64,000 nt of DNA from Cyclina sinensis (GCA_012932295.1 JAAONU010000006.1:29724882-29788881); one strand, 5' to 3'. Shown: positions 12,621 to 24,119, numbered from the stretch's first letter. Translations and numbers: made by a program. The notes: generated by a model from the letters alone, not told the origin.

Positions 12621-13011
12621 GTAATAAATCTATTGCTTTTGTAAATGAATAGCAAATACTACATGCCCTCAAAACAATGACAAATTGAAGGATTATTTTA
12701 AAGCATTTCTAAAATTCCAGGTATGCAGCATTCATTACTTACGATTTTAAACTGAGAACTAGTAAATTGGGGGTAGTGTTTAGAGTTTCTTTCTATTGCA
12801 CTGTTTTGACTTTAAACATCTCTGACTGACATGTTTCTTGAACGATTTTTTTATCGCTGAAAAATCGTGATTACCGTTCCTCTAGCGGAATGGTTCTGCT
12901 GTGTTAACGACAATGGTACCATTTCACAAAACCTGAGGATATAAGTAATCTTTGTTTATAGGTACGAATTCTTTCGGAATTGTGTGTTTATAATATCTAT
13001 TTTTCTAACAG

Positions 13012-13188
13012 GTATATTATGGCATTCGTTATTTCCTATCGGAACCCTGTACAATATCTGTCGTTAGCAGGCCACGAATCACGTCTGTTACCACGGCGAA
13101 ATATAACAAGGTTGTGAACGCCGTAACTGACGACAGAGTGAAAATGCACGTGTTTGCATCAGACGAACAAAAATGTATTAGCATGCAG
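13012..13188 (+). CDS. DTHD1-like gene, exon 6: start of second ZU5-like module
   Basis: Acceptor TTTTCTAACAG, exit ATGCAG|GTAGGT, phase 0 at both ends. Encodes VYYGIRYFLSEPCTISVVSR, then VNAVTDDRVKMHVFASDEQK and ISMQ. The 'DDRV-m-f...ismQV-PVD' run into exon 7 parallels the second ZU5 of PIDD-like proteins. Confidence 0.7.
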
Positions 13189-13875
13189 GTAGGTAAATTA
13201 TTTTGGTACACATTATGTAATCTATGTGATAACGGATCATTGCAACTTATTTTTCTGTGTTTTTTTTATATAAAAATGTCTCGTGTCATTACTGATTTTT
13301 CCCCTCAGACGCCCAATGCTATTATTTTATCATGCCATTACTATGACAACTGCCTGATAAAGCCTGTCTGAGAACAGCAACCTTTCTCAGTCAGTGACTT
13401 GAGAACACTTTTCCATGCTTAAACCTATGGAAAAGTCAGAGTACATCAGATTTTTCAAGCACCTCCCACTTTTTGCCGGACTACTTTCACAATGTAAACA
13501 GCTTAAAGCATTGCAAAAATTAACAGATAAAACAGCCTAAATAAAACATATTTATTTTAAAAAAAATGTTAATAAAATTAAAAATGATTTTTAAATGATT
13601 TAATTGTAATTAAAGGTATATTTACACAATTTCTTATTAAGATGCTTACATCTTTAAAAAAACATCTTCTGCTCTTAGACATCTAAAACAACAACAACAA
13701 CAAAATATTAATAATAATAAATAATTAAAAAAAGATGAATTCTTAGTGACAAAATCAGAGTAAGGACAGGAAAAAACATTTAATAATATTTACATCAGTC
13801 TCAAGTTTCACAAAGATAATCATAAATAATACAAATAAGCACTTTTTAATCTTAATTTGGCAATCCTTCAACTTT

Positions 13876-14557
13876 ATGGCAACGTTCAATCTGCATTGGG
13901 ATGATTTGTTGGAAGTTCAAATGATGAATATTGAAGAAATTTATGACAAGAATGAATTTGAAGTCAATACTGGTATTGATCCATCAATCTTTGATGAGGA
14001 ATTTGATGAAGAAAAACAATACAATGTTACAAAATTATTAACTGATTCTCAGCTGTCCGAGTACTCGAAGACTCCTGTTTCAACTGAATGTCTTCAAATT
14101 CCTGAAACTGCTGCTCAATGTTCTCAAGCAGCATCTGCTCAATATCCTCAAGTTGATGAAAATCACAGTGCTGTGCCTGTCCTTACTGATGTTGCCTCTG
14201 AAAATATGAACAAAGGCTTTATGATGGTTGATATGGACTCGGTAAAGGCATTTAACGAGTCGGAAAAAAAATCAGCACACAAAACGTAAAACTAACCAAC
14301 ATATAAACAGGCTAAAAACTTTTCTCAACCTGAAAAACGAAACACGAGAGTTCCATACCATCCCAATGACGGAGCTGGATGAGCTTCTTGCCATGTTCCT
14401 TCTCTCCATTAAGAAAGAAGATGAAACAGACTACGAGCCGAGTAGTTTACGAGGCTACATTTCTACATTTGACAGAGTTCTCCAGGAAAATGGGTACCAA
14501 TTTACCATAGCCAAAAGTTCAAGACAAGGATTTCCACTAACAAATCAGACTAAATCG
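13876..14557 (+). pseudogene. Crypton-derived tyrosine recombinase (KIAA1958/DUF3504 type), exon 1
   Basis: Begins at ATG 13876 with an acidic leader (HWDDLLEVQMMNIEEIYDKN). The reading frame breaks at a run of eight A near 14262-14269: with seven A the frame would continue through HTKRKTNQHINRLKTFL into TELDELLAMFLLSIKKED ... YEPSSLRGYISTFDRVLQEN, the N-terminal region shared by KIAA1958, QRICH1 and ZMYM-linked DUF3504 proteins. Exits at AAATCG|GTAATT, phase 0. The A-run indel may be real decay or a sequencing error. It is nested on the same strand inside the death-domain gene. Confidence 0.7.
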
Positions 14558-14821
14558 GTAATTACAATTTATTACGTCTATTTAATAATCTTTTGGAAAT
14601 TAAATAAATCCAGCAAAAAACTGACGCTTCAAGATACATGTATTTCATCATTATAAACTAGACGTTTAATTTTCCCCCCGACTTGTTTTGCTTATAATTA
14701 AAGAAAAATTTTTTCCTGTAATGAATTTTTGTTTATAAATGATCTTTTAATTTTCTACAAATAATAATGATATAAATCAGCTATTTTTCAAACAACAAAA
14801 TGATTAGCATGCAAATTTCAG

Positions 14822-15021
14822 GCAAAAACAAAAAATCTGAAAAAATCAGGTAAAGGCAACAAAGAAAATGCTGCCCAACCAATAACAGATGAAGTGATTG
14901 ACAGGCTTTATGATACCGGCCAACTAGGTCTTTCTTCACCACAGTCTATCATCAACACTTTGTGGTTAACATTTACCATACATTTCGGCATGAGAAGTGT
15001 AGAAGAACACTATCACTTATG
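14822..15021 (+). pseudogene. Crypton-derived recombinase, exon 2
   Basis: Acceptor CAAATTTCAG and exit CTTATG|GTAAC. Encodes a Lys-rich linker, ITDEVIDRLYDTGQLG, then NTLWLTFTIHFGMRSVEEHY. In this family the Arg of 'GMR..EEH' is the first catalytic Arg of the tyrosine recombinase. Too short and Met-less to be seen as a free reading frame; recognised by family pattern and splice sites. Confidence 0.75.
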
Positions 15022-15367
15022 GTAACTTTAAACGTCATCTCTATTAATTAAAAGACAGTTAATCAGTCAGATTATTAAACCTAAAAATTTAAAATGCATA
15101 AAAAACTTTTTTATTTAAAAATCACTTATCTCAAAATCTCTGTTCTATCTTCCAGTAACGTTTTTCTGAAACGTAGACGTTAAAGGATGTTCAGAATGCC
15201 ATTCAAAATGAAATTTCATGTGGCCGAGCTTCACCGTTTCACAACCTGAAATTGGAATAAAATTATAATTTTAGTTGCATACTTTAAACTAAAAAAAAAC
15301 AAAAAAACATAAATTAACATGTAAATATTTATATTAAAAATTGTACATACAAAAACATTGTTTTCAG

Positions 15368-16167
15368 TTGGGGCGACGTACAAGTAAAGATCGATGCGGA
15401 GGGCACTGAGTTTCTGGAACTTACAGAGCGCCAGACTAAAACACGCACTGGAGACAGTGGTGGTTCTAGGAAGGTTCCTCCACGTATGTGGTCTAGTGGA
15501 GATGAGCGGGCGTCCACATGGGTTCAGTCGGGATTCGGACCCATTTTATTTGGCACCGAGAACAACCCCACCTACAGAATTTGACCAGTGGTTTTTAAAA
15601 CAGCGGGTTGGAATAAAAAAAATTGGCACACTAATGAAAACAATGACTGTAAAAGCAGGCATTACACGGCACCTTACCAACCATTCTGCCAGAAAACACA
15701 CTATACAAAAGCTCAGGGATTCGGACCAGGCACCTACTGATATCATGCAGATCACTGGGCATGAATGTGTACAAAGCATAATCAATTACAGCAATATGTC
15801 TTTGAAAAAGCAAAAAACTTGCTCTAATATCTTAAGCAGATCTGCCACTTCAGTGAGATCAATTAATACAAATAAATCTGCAACATGTACAAATGCTTCT
15901 TACCTTGACAATTGCACTTCTGTCCCAATGCAGTCTCCGCTGCCTGTTTTGCCATCTACACAAATCGAACCTCCAGTCTCTGCTCCAAACACTCAGTCTC
16001 AGGTAGTCAATGTTCCAACTGTTAATTACCCCACCCATTTCACTCAGGCTGGAAATGCTCCAGGTCATGTGCAGTCAATGTTTTTTGGTGCTACTGTCCA
16101 TATACAGAATTTTAATATGCACAGCATGTCTCCAAGGAACGATCAAGACAGTAGCAGTCATAATTGA
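15368..16167 (+). pseudogene. Crypton-derived recombinase, exon 3 with catalytic H-R-H-Y, frameshifted
   Basis: Acceptor TTGTTTTCAG. Opens in frame with exon 2 as CWGDVQVKIDAEGTEFLEL, ERQTKTRTG and VPPRMWSSGDER. A small deletion and frameshift at about 15495-15530 removes residues expected between there and DPFYLA. The other frame then carries FLKQRVGIKKIGTLMKTM, LTNHSARKHTIQKL (catalytic H..R) and ITGHECVQSIINYSNM (catalytic H..Y). The C-terminal tail ends with MFFGATVHIQNFNMH, as in KIAA1958-like proteins. Key residues remain but the frame is broken, so a full product is unlikely. Confidence 0.8.
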
Positions 16168-16672
16168 ACAGTTTTGAAATATTTCCATTGAACAGTTGAG
16201 GTGAACATGTGACCGAGACTCCTTCGTCCAAATCCGTTATGTTAACTGTTAAACTGTTAATATCTGGCTAACAGTTTGTAAAACATTGTTCTTTTTGTAT
16301 TAATCTCCTTAATAGCTTTAAAAATCACACTTGTTATATTAAATTTTCCAGTTGATGTCTGTTTCAGCCGGCGGCCATTTGCTAAATTTGTTTGAATTGG
16401 TAATATGTTCCTACGCCAGATCAGCACTGATGATAGTTATTGTTGGAATTGTTTAATTGACTTTGCTGAATATTTATGATAATACACAGCAAATAAATTG
16501 TTAAAGCAAATTGTACCAAAAATTGTGTTGTGTTATAAAATTATTGGTAAAAACCCTCGGACTACTTTTTTGGCGTATAACCCTCTTGTACAAAGTGGTT
16601 ACCGTACTTTCAGAAATCAGCGCCCCGAATTAAATAATGAGATGCAATATCATAATAGTGGCATGATAAAAA

Positions 16673-16822
16673 AGAATAACAGGTTACTGTCTTTTGAGAA
16701 AGGGATTTCTCAGACTCGGCTAGATATGGTCCGGAAGGGGCTCGGCAAGCCTCGCCCCTTCCAGGACCATATCTAACCTCGTCTGAGAAACCCTTTCTCA
16801 AAAGACAGTAACCTGTTATTCT
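16673..16822. repeat. 150-bp near-perfect hairpin (foldback MITE)
   Basis: About 68-base arms beginning AGAATAACAGGTTACTGTCT and ending in its complement, with a loop of about 12 bases (TCGGCAAGCCTC). Arms differ at only a few bases. Transcribed from the + strand, as part of the host intron, it would fold into one long stem. Confidence 0.85.
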
Positions 16823-16922
16823 CTGTTTCACAGCAGCGCTGAAGCCATTTTGTCCGTTGGAATTTTCTTGCTGTAAAAGATGAAACAATTCATAATATGC
16901 TAAGAATAAACAGAAAAAAGAG

Positions 16923-17150
16923 GTATGTATGTCTGTCTGTTTATCTATCTGTCTATCTATCTTTCTGAGTTTATTTATCATCAGTTCCGGTTGTCCATAT
17001 GACCGACACCCCCTGCAGAGATTAGTTATTGTATGTCGTGGGGGATAGTGCAAGATACAGAAAGCATTCTAGAGACACCCCTGCTTCTTTTGCATGCTCA
17101 GTGTACAGCACTGATACAAGGGACCTCGGTTTAACGTCTCATCCGAAAGA
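16923..17150 (-). repeat. tRNA-derived SINE, copy 3 (inverted)
   Basis: Reverse complement of the SINE body: the GATGAGACGTTAAACCGAGG, CTGTATCTTGCACTATCC and ATAAATAAACTCAGAAAG parts align with copy 2. The ATCT/GTCT microsatellite at 16923-16970 is its A/T-rich tail on the other strand. A separate AATAAATAGATAGATA tail at 17275-17291 belongs to another, + strand copy. Confidence 0.55.
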
Positions 17151-17365
17151 CAATTAGTTAAACTAGTGGAGGAGCGGGATATAGAATTCAGCATTCATGT
17201 TTCCTATGAGACAGTTTGTTCACATGTTGGGCAGTTCGACCCGTATCAGACTGACAAAAAGATACAGCTCTTTCAATAAATAGATAGATACTGCCATGCA
17301 TTGTTACATGATATTGCACTGAATGAAAATTTTACCTGCACATGTACCTCCCATATTCGTTTTAG

Positions 17366-17486
17366 GTGGTTCCCGTTGATCAGTCTTTGCTGTCAGAATT
17401 CTGTGACACTAAAGACAACAATAAAGCTTGTGTCATAGTTGCCTCAAGTCCATTGATACAAATAAGTGTCAGAAATAACGAACCGG
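17366..17486 (+). CDS. DTHD1-like gene, exon 7: second ZU5-like module, end
   Basis: Acceptor TTCGTTTTAG, phase 0 entry; exit CCGG|GTAAGT, phase 1. Encodes VVPVDQSLLSEFC ... ACVIVASSPLIQISV. The 'QV-PVD-sLL ... aSPLi.is' strand order is typical of the last strands of ZU5 in PIDD/DTHD1-type proteins. Confidence 0.7.
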
Positions 17487-17884
17487 GTAAGTCTTGTATT
17501 TGTTCTCTGCGCGAAAATGTTTTTTTTTGATAATATTTAAAATAATATGTATTTTCGTTCGGATACATGGCACATTTGGTCGATCAATCAGTTAAAAATG
17601 AAATTCATACCGAGTCCAATCTAATGAACTAACAAGATACGTTTTAGGAGTTCTGACAATATGGAAATACATTCTAAACGTAGTTTACAGCTCTAGCGCA
17701 ATTTTCTTTCAGGGAATGATATAAACAGATTAAAATCAGTATTTGAGGCTAAGACCTACATCCGAATATTTCTTCTAAAATTCTTCTTAATTTCGAAGAC
17801 AAGAACATAGCTTGAATTGAAGATAAAATTTGTTGAATGGGGTTTCTCACGACCACAAACAATTTTTTCATGTACAATTTCAAG

Positions 17885-18106
17885 AATCCGTGGCATTTGA
17901 TGTTCCATATGTATCGGTATCAACCCCAAGACGTAATTTCAAATCACCCAGCAATAGCAGTAGTTCCCCTTTCTTGCGAGCATGTGACCAAGGATCACGT
18001 GACAGTTCCAACCAATCGTTATTGTCGCCGTATCTGTCACCATCTAAATCTCCTAGGAGAACAAGTCTCCCAAGACGACTTTCTGATGCAGTCCCATTCA
18101 CGAAAG
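17885..18106 (+). CDS. DTHD1-like gene, exon 8: basic Ser/Pro loop
   Basis: Acceptor AATTTCAAG, entry and exit phase 1 (AAAG|GTATAT). Encodes a VSVSTPRRNFKSP, SPYLSPSKSPRRTSLPRR, LSDAVPFTKG segment. RS/SP repeats suggest a phosphorylated disordered linker between the ZU5 modules and the following folded region. Confidence 0.65.
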
Positions 18107-18564
18107 GTATATGTCGTTTCTAGCTTTTATCTGTTGTCAACAAAACAAAAAGAAGAGAAAAATGGGATTAAAATCTGACCAGGAATAAAAGAGGATTTTT
18201 TGTTAAGTTAGAGGTTCGAATCTTTTGCTTTGGTTGTATTTGTAAAGCAGTGGGTGTTTTCATAAATATGTCATATATTTTTTTTAATTCTGAGATATGG
18301 GTACAAAAATACTTCTGGCTTTCAAGTCTTAAGATGACAAGGCCTGTTGCCAGTATAACCATCAAGTATAAAATTCGAAACAAATATAAAAATAGTACAC
18401 ATAGAAATTTTCGATGGTTATACTTGTATTCTTTTTCTATCTATTAAGAGAAAATGATGACTTTAATTCACATTTTAAGCATTTCAGCTGAATTTTGACC
18501 ATAATGCAACCTAGCCGTCTGGAGGATACTTTTCATTTTGATATATGTATTATATTGTTTTCAG

Positions 18565-18742
18565 GAGACCCGTATCAGCTAGCTTTTCATCTTGCTCAGA
18601 TAGATGACGACGACGAGGTGAAAGTAAAGCTTCTCGGAAACAATGACAATAAAAATATCGACATCGTCACCGGAAAGATTGAAAACCATCCTGAAAGTGA
18701 AGAAGATACAGTCAGATTTTCAGTATTTGATAGAAATGCAAG
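18565..18742 (+). CDS. DTHD1-like gene, exon 9
   Basis: Acceptor TTGTTTTCAG, phase 1 entry; exit GCAAG|GTACG, phase 2. Encodes DPYQLAFHLAQIDDDDEVKV, then GKIENHPESEEDTVRFSVFD, likely beta strands leading into the large conserved exon 10. Confidence 0.65.
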
Positions 18743-20680
18743 GTACGATATTTCATGATTACCATGATAAGAAACAAACGCTCCTTCAAATGAAATGCAA
18801 CCTAAATCAGAAGATAACACATAAAGACCAATATTGTACCATTGCAGTTTCTAATAACATCGCTGGTTTGCGTCGCTCTTTGGCGGCGATTATTTTATGA
18901 TTGGATTTGTTTTAAGTGTGGCACTTTAACATGCGATTAGCTTTGTATACAAATATATGTTCATGCATTGGTTTTTTCCTTACAAAGTCAGCCTTTCTCC
19001 TGTGTCAAGGTTTTATAGAAACAGTTCAAGATATGGATGATTGTGGTGCCTGTCTCTGCTTTTTCTGTACCTGTGACTCTGGCTTTGATTCTAAAGGTGT
19101 CTCTGCTTCAACCCTGAGATTGGCTTTGACCTTTTGTCTTGACAGGCATCATTCCTAGTTTTTGCAACACCGCTCCTAGACTTGAGTGCAAAGGATTGCA
19201 TGGCATTTAAATTTATAATTGTCTTTAGAAATATGTTAGAATATGTGGCTGACTCTGCATATGTAAAATGATGGCCTTGAGGTATGAATGCAAAGGTCTT
19301 GAAAAGGTTCTGTTTCGTTTATAAAACTAGCTTTGAATTCTGGCTTCTTATATCAGATAGCTTCAGTTCAGTTCATTTTCAAAGACTGGACTGAGTTTGG
19401 TATACAAAGCTTCGTGTTTATTTGAATTTTTTTTAGATGCTTCTACAGTTTGTACATATTATTTATCCGGCTATCTTTTGTGTCGATTACAGACTGGCTT
19501 CGAGCCGTTATTATTACTACTTTGGCTGCTTCTGAACAATGTGCAAACTGGCTTCAAATGCTATGTGATACTAGTACGTGACTGCTTCTCTATAGTTTAA
19601 GCCTTGGGTGTTTCCAGACTGGATAAGTTTATGGTCTGCTCTTATGCAGATTACTGTCTGGCTCAGAAGTTGTTTCACGAGTTTGGTTATTTTCTGGGCA
19701 GGCCATTGATTGGTTTCAGTTCTGATTAGAATGCTGTCTTTTTGCGCTACTGTGTGACTTCGAGTTTTGATCAATTGAGCTTATTAACACTTTTCTTTAC
19801 AAATTCCCTGAAATGTTGGTTGCCATACTTACCGCTTCTTAGGTTTCAGGTATTGTTGTGGATTCTTAGTGAAAGCATTAGTTTCGATTTTATTTTTTTA
19901 CAATGATAGAAGTGCCTATGTTACAGCCTTTGTGTTTAATTGCTCATTTTCATATTATCGGCATTTTTTTATTGTTTACGCCTGGTTTTTTTAAAACTGG
20001 TTTAATATTTGAATGAAAAGATAAGTCTGACATTTGACTCTTTTTCTGTAAGGTTGATAGAAAATGGATCTTCGACCTCTACTTAACCAGTTAAGGGGAC
20101 AATAAATGGGGTTGCCCTTTTGGGGCCTCAAAAAAAGTCTCACATTATTTGATTTCATTTGGATCACTCAGGTCACTGTAATCTTTGACCTCTAGATTAC
20201 GCATTAATGATTATAAAGATAATAAACGAGGTCCATGTTTTGTTGCTGTTGTCTGTATAGTCTATGAGCAGTTTTCAGAGCTATGACCGGCTTGAAACTT
20301 GCGTTTTGAAAGTCTGCCTTCATCTGCTTATTTGTCATCGCCTTTGGGAAATCTTATTGTATTTGCCTTCATGTTTTCTAAAGTAGAAATGTCCATATTC
20401 ATTTTGCGTATTAGTTTTGTGCTAAAGTACGAATGTTGACCAACCTGTTTCTTCCAACTTCTTAGATTAAGATTTGTTTCCAACTTTGATGAGCTTAAAC
20501 TCGTAAAACTTAATAAGAACATTCTTATTTCATGTTAAAATAGAAGGAAATAACGTTCGCTAGTGCACTTGTTTCTCTTTATCTCGTAGATTAAACATCG
20601 AAATAACCCTTAACATTACCCATTTAATCTTTTCAAGCCATAAATTGTATTCATATATTCACAGTAGGTTTTGGAAAAAA

Positions 20681-20765
20681 TGTTCAGCACTGCACAGACA
20701 ATGACTGACATAGTCGTTGCCGTGAACAGGTTTCCACTATACTAGTACAATAATGGCTATTACCG
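20681..20765 (-). pseudogene. tRNA-His relic
   Basis: Keeps the outer TGTTCAGCACTG and GACTGACA flanks, the TTGCCGTGA acceptor side, CCACTATAC and GGCTAT, but the T-arm and anticodon arm are deleted. Its place about 0.7 kb before exon 10 matches the spacing of intact copies to the paralogous exons. Confidence 0.6.
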
Positions 20766-21036
20766 CTAAACTTCTTCTTTTAGTTTCGTTTAACAATATA
20801 ATTTAAACCGCAAGTGAGGATTATACCATTGCTCAAATCGTTTTATATCATTATGGTTTATAAGACAGAGTAAATCAGGAAATATATAAAAATATGAAAA
20901 AAATATTAACTACCATCGTGAAGGTTTACATTTATTACTTCTGCAAGTGCATAGATATATTATCGGAGATTGGAAAAAAATGTGTTAATAATACACATTT
21001 ATTATTTTTTATTGTCATTTAAAATTATTGATCATT

Positions 21037-21298
21037 TGATTATTTCCACTGCATATCCTTTAAGATACAGGTTAAGTTTGACGAATTTAATTATCTTATA
21101 TTTCAACGAATTTTCACCGATTTTTCATATATTTTGTTAAATTTCAATACCACTGAGTCAAACATATTGATTATTTCCACTGCATATCCTTTAAGAAACA
21201 GATTAAGTTTGACGAATTTAATTATCTTATATTTCAACGAATTTTCACCGATTTTTCATATATTTTTGTTAAATTTCAATACCACTCAGTCAAACATA
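21037..21298. repeat. 131-bp tandem duplication
   Basis: Two adjacent units, beginning TGATTATTTCCACTGCATAT at 21037 and 21168, nearly identical and so recent. They lie in intron 9. Confidence 0.85.
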
Positions 21299-21422
21299 AC
21301 TCATTAGGGGCAAAAAATTACACACAAAGAGAAATATATAACAAATGGTGGAAATATTATTTATGTCGTAATTTTAGATAAATGTGTAACCGGATAGAAA
21401 CTAATGCAATTTTTTATTGCAG

Positions 21423-21997
21423 GTTGATTGCGTTGCAGACAAAAGGATCCCTTGAGTACAGTGACGTCGAAATGGTAACAAAGTCATTCGTTAACTTTTT
21501 GGTAAGGCACAAGGTCACTTTGTGCATTTCTCAAGATCCAAGAAATGTCTACTCCATTCTGCTTACTGCACAGGTTGACCATCCCCATAAAGAAGAGAAT
21601 CATAACTTTAAACAAACCTACAAATATTTCACAACGACATACCGAAAAATGCTTCAAATTTACGAAGGCGATATCGTGGCAATCTCATTTCGTGGCAACG
21701 TCGACGTTCCGGACAGAGAGAACTTGATATATAGTTTTCATGGTTGCCGCGGGATTACCAGACATTTTGATATACATGTATCTAACCCGATGAGTCAACG
21801 GTCACTACATACCTATCATGGCGCTTTGCAGCTTTTTAGGCTAAAAACACTGAGGTATTCCGGACTAGACAGGTCGCTGGCTCCCTGTAAGAAAAATGGA
21901 TGGGAACTCATCGCTGAGTTCCCGCTTCTTTTACCAAAGTACTTAAAATCAACGCCTGTCATTATCAACAAAGCGCCAGTTTCTCTAAGGTTTCAGG
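21423..21997 (+). CDS. DTHD1-like gene, exon 10: large conserved module between ZU5 and death domains
   Basis: Acceptor TTTTATTGCAG, phase 2 entry; exit TTTCAGG|GTAAG, phase 1. About 190 residues, fully open: YSDVEMVTKSFVNFLVRHKV, TTTYRKMLQIYEGDIVAISF, GNVDVPDRENLIYSFHGCRG, FDIHVSNP, GWELIAEFPLLLPKY. Alternating beta strands and its place just before the death domains suggest the UPA-like part of a ZU5-UPA-death protein; that assignment is inference. It is the exon most often left as a relic in the duplicated units (28.9, 46.8, 52.95, 62.5 kb). Confidence 0.7.
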
Positions 21998-22612
21998 GTA
22001 AGTTTAAAATACGTTTTTAGTGGTATATTTAGTCTTTGTACAACAGAAAAAAGTGAAAACTTTAGATACATAATCGATAAGACAGGAACGCCTAAACATA
22101 CAGTACTGACGTCGCAAGAAAATATACCGCTGGCCTACAACCTGCTATGTAGATTATATTTCATTCAGTTTTTGAAGTAGTAAATGTGGATATAATACCG
22201 GTCTAGACTTTGTTACACCAGAGCTGTCAGTCGAAAATATCATAACAAGGCCGCTGATTAATCCACCTATACTAATTAAAAAACTAAATAACAGTTTTAT
22301 TTACCTACGTTGCTTAAAAGATGAAAATTTTCCACACATTTTGAGTTGAGGCCGGCTGTGAGAGCTTGTTATAATTCCTGTCTTATTACACATCATCATC
22401 TTTATGACATCAACCTAAATGAAGAATTTTAGATTAGATGACCAATCAAATAACTAGATTTTTCTGGAAGGTTGGTAACCATATAACTATAAGCTAGTGG
22501 TCCCGATAAAAGAATTAAATACAAAGTCAATCAAATCCATTTCTTGTTTGTCTGAATTACAGTGTGGCTGTAATGTGTTAGATGAACAAAATAAAGGTCA
22601 TTTCTGACAAAG

Positions 22613-22830
22613 ACAAAATTGAACACATTTCAGAACCGCTGACGGTCGACTTCATCCGCACAATTTGTATAGAGTTAGTGAATGAGTGGACCCATTTCGC
22701 CAAGGCTCTTGGCATAAGCAATGCACGGGTACAGGCGATAAAGCAACATCATCGGAATCAGGTGTCTGACAAAGTTCTCATGGATATTATGATTAACTGG
22801 ATGAAGACACAAAGGATATCACAAGACAAG
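22613..22830 (+). CDS. DTHD1-like gene, exon 11: first death domain, helices 1-5
   Basis: Acceptor TTTCTGACAAAG, phase 1; exit GACAAG|GTATT, phase 0. Encodes ISEPLTVDFIRTICIELV, NEWTHFAKALGISNARVQAI and VLMDIMINWMKTQRIS. The W..fA..LGIs...i..i pattern and the 'L...W' before the last helix are the death-fold signature. The upstream ATG at 22582 is not used in this model because it needs the wrong splice phase. Confidence 0.75.
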
Positions 22831-23343
22831 GTATTATTTTTCTTCATTTTCATGTACTGACATAAGGCGGAATCCACGGAATCCAAGAGTTTATGGCTAT
22901 ATGTATACTGCTTGGAATCAGTTTCAACTGGGCTTGAATCCATTGCAGTTCCGAGATGTTAGATAACAGATGCACAAAATGCCTCTCAAGCTTTTTATAG
23001 AACGGATATAATCAGAACTGCTACTCGTTTTCAAACCTCAGCCCTAGAGTGATATGTAATATATTGGTAACTAACTTGTTTAATTTAGCCCGTTAATATG
23101 TAGGTATCATTAATGGTAATATTTTCTGTCTTCTATTTAATCTTACTTCTGTTTGAGAGAACTTTGGTTTAAATACGCATTGACCTGTTGACATTATTAT
23201 TTCCTCGGGACCCACGGTAACATTCTTCAATTGAATCGAATGTATTTGGCCTGGTTTTCCTAACTTTTCATCACTAAATGAGGAAAATAGCTCTAAAACT
23301 CTAAAACAATTTCTTTTGCTGAAGAACGAACGGTATATTACAG

Positions 23344-23453
23344 GTGACTCCACTAATCAATGTCCTTGAGGTTATGTAAACGACCAAAGCTAGCATCAGA
23401 ACTTGCACAAAGGCATTCGGCTCAGAAAGTAACCAGATCGAAAACAGCCAGAG
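23344..23453 (+). CDS. DTHD1-like gene, exon 12: last helix of first death domain, one-base frameshift
   Basis: Acceptor TATTACAG, exit CCAGAG|GTAAGA. It opens as VTPLINVLEV, then hits TAA; the other frame continues CKRPKLASELAQRHSAQ, the expected end of a death domain (L..aL....r.dlA..L). Both splice phases fit only if the exon were one base shorter, the extra base lying near 23371-23376. A relic at 55258-55330 also reads gaggttatg at this point, so the shift may be an old change in the following bases or an assembly error. Confidence 0.55.
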
Positions 23454-23861
23454 GTAAGAAAACTGGTTACTCTATTAAATGGTTAATTTTACGTTGCTTT
23501 GTCCTGTCTTTACATATATATAACTTTATAAGTTACATTTTTTCGATAAAGACAAATGATATCATGAAGAACGTTCGATAATTTTGCTAGGATGCCAATG
23601 AAAGTTATGTGTGACAAAAAAGCTAATCACGTTTATGATTTATGCCAACCTTTTGTAAAAGAAATCGCTTACTACGGCTCTTTTTCAAACTCACAAAACA
23701 CACCGGCGTTACTTTCCTTTCAATTTTATTAGATAGAAAATTAACATGTGCAATATACAATTGTCTAGTCTACTAAGGTTTTAATGACTTGTTTGCCTGG
23801 TCGAATGCTTCTTTGGTGATCTGCTTGTTTCTGTTAAAACAATTTGCCTTATTTGTTTCAG

Positions 23862-24119
23862 AGAAAAGCCTACAGAAAGCGTTCTCAGTGATTGGTAAGA
23901 GTAGCTCAGTGATAGCTAGGTGGCGCCAGCTACTCCATAACCTGTGTCAGAATGAGGAATGTCACTTGAATGAAGTTACCATGGAGATTGATGAAAAGTA
24001 CAACGATGAGGTTATTAAGTGCCAGAACGCGTTGAACCACTGGAAAGCAAAAACTGCAGCGCCCTCTGTGTGGAAGCTGGTTGATGCTTTAAGAGCCTGC
24101 AGGTGTGATGTAGTCGCAG
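23862..24119 (+). CDS. DTHD1-like gene, exon 13: second death domain
   Basis: Acceptor TTTGTTTCAG (phase 1), exit GTCGCAG|GTAAAC (phase 1). Complete death-fold helices: SSVIARWRQLLHNLC, HLNEVTMEIDEKYNDEVIKC, ALNHWKAKTAAPSVWKLVDA, LRACRCDVVAG. Tandem death domains at the C-terminus are unusual for ZU5 proteins and suggest a multivalent adaptor. The paralog at 30341-30598 keeps the same exon open. Confidence 0.8.

Larger units (their letters stand above)
13189..17365 (+). other. Intron 6 of the DTHD1-like gene, carrying a nested Crypton-derived gene and repeats
   Basis: Besides the recombinase gene at 13876-16167, it contains a near-perfect 150-bp hairpin (16673-16822), an inverted SINE (16923-17150) and a second SINE tail (about 17200-17292). 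The remainder is AT-rich. Confidence 0.6.
18743..21422 (+). other. Intron 9 of the DTHD1-like gene with relic of the duplicated unit
   Basis: Contains diverged copies of sequences seen again further right: 20050-20150 matches 59066-59160 (including CCCTTTTGGGGCCTCAAAAA), and a crippled tRNA-His unit lies at 20681-20765. A 131-bp tandem duplication occupies 21037-21298. No further exon is apparent. Confidence 0.55.

Noticed and set aside
17830..17884. Exon 8 beginning at the TTG/ATG around 17830-17840
   Set aside because: The splice acceptor at 17884 and phase match to exon 7 place the exon start at 17885; upstream bases are intronic.
22582..22612. ATG 22582 as start of a separate death-domain gene
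   Set aside because: In-phase splicing from exon 10 to 22613 and the preceding in-frame stop TAG make it an intronic ATG; the acceptor CTGACAAAG at 22612 gives a continuous protein.
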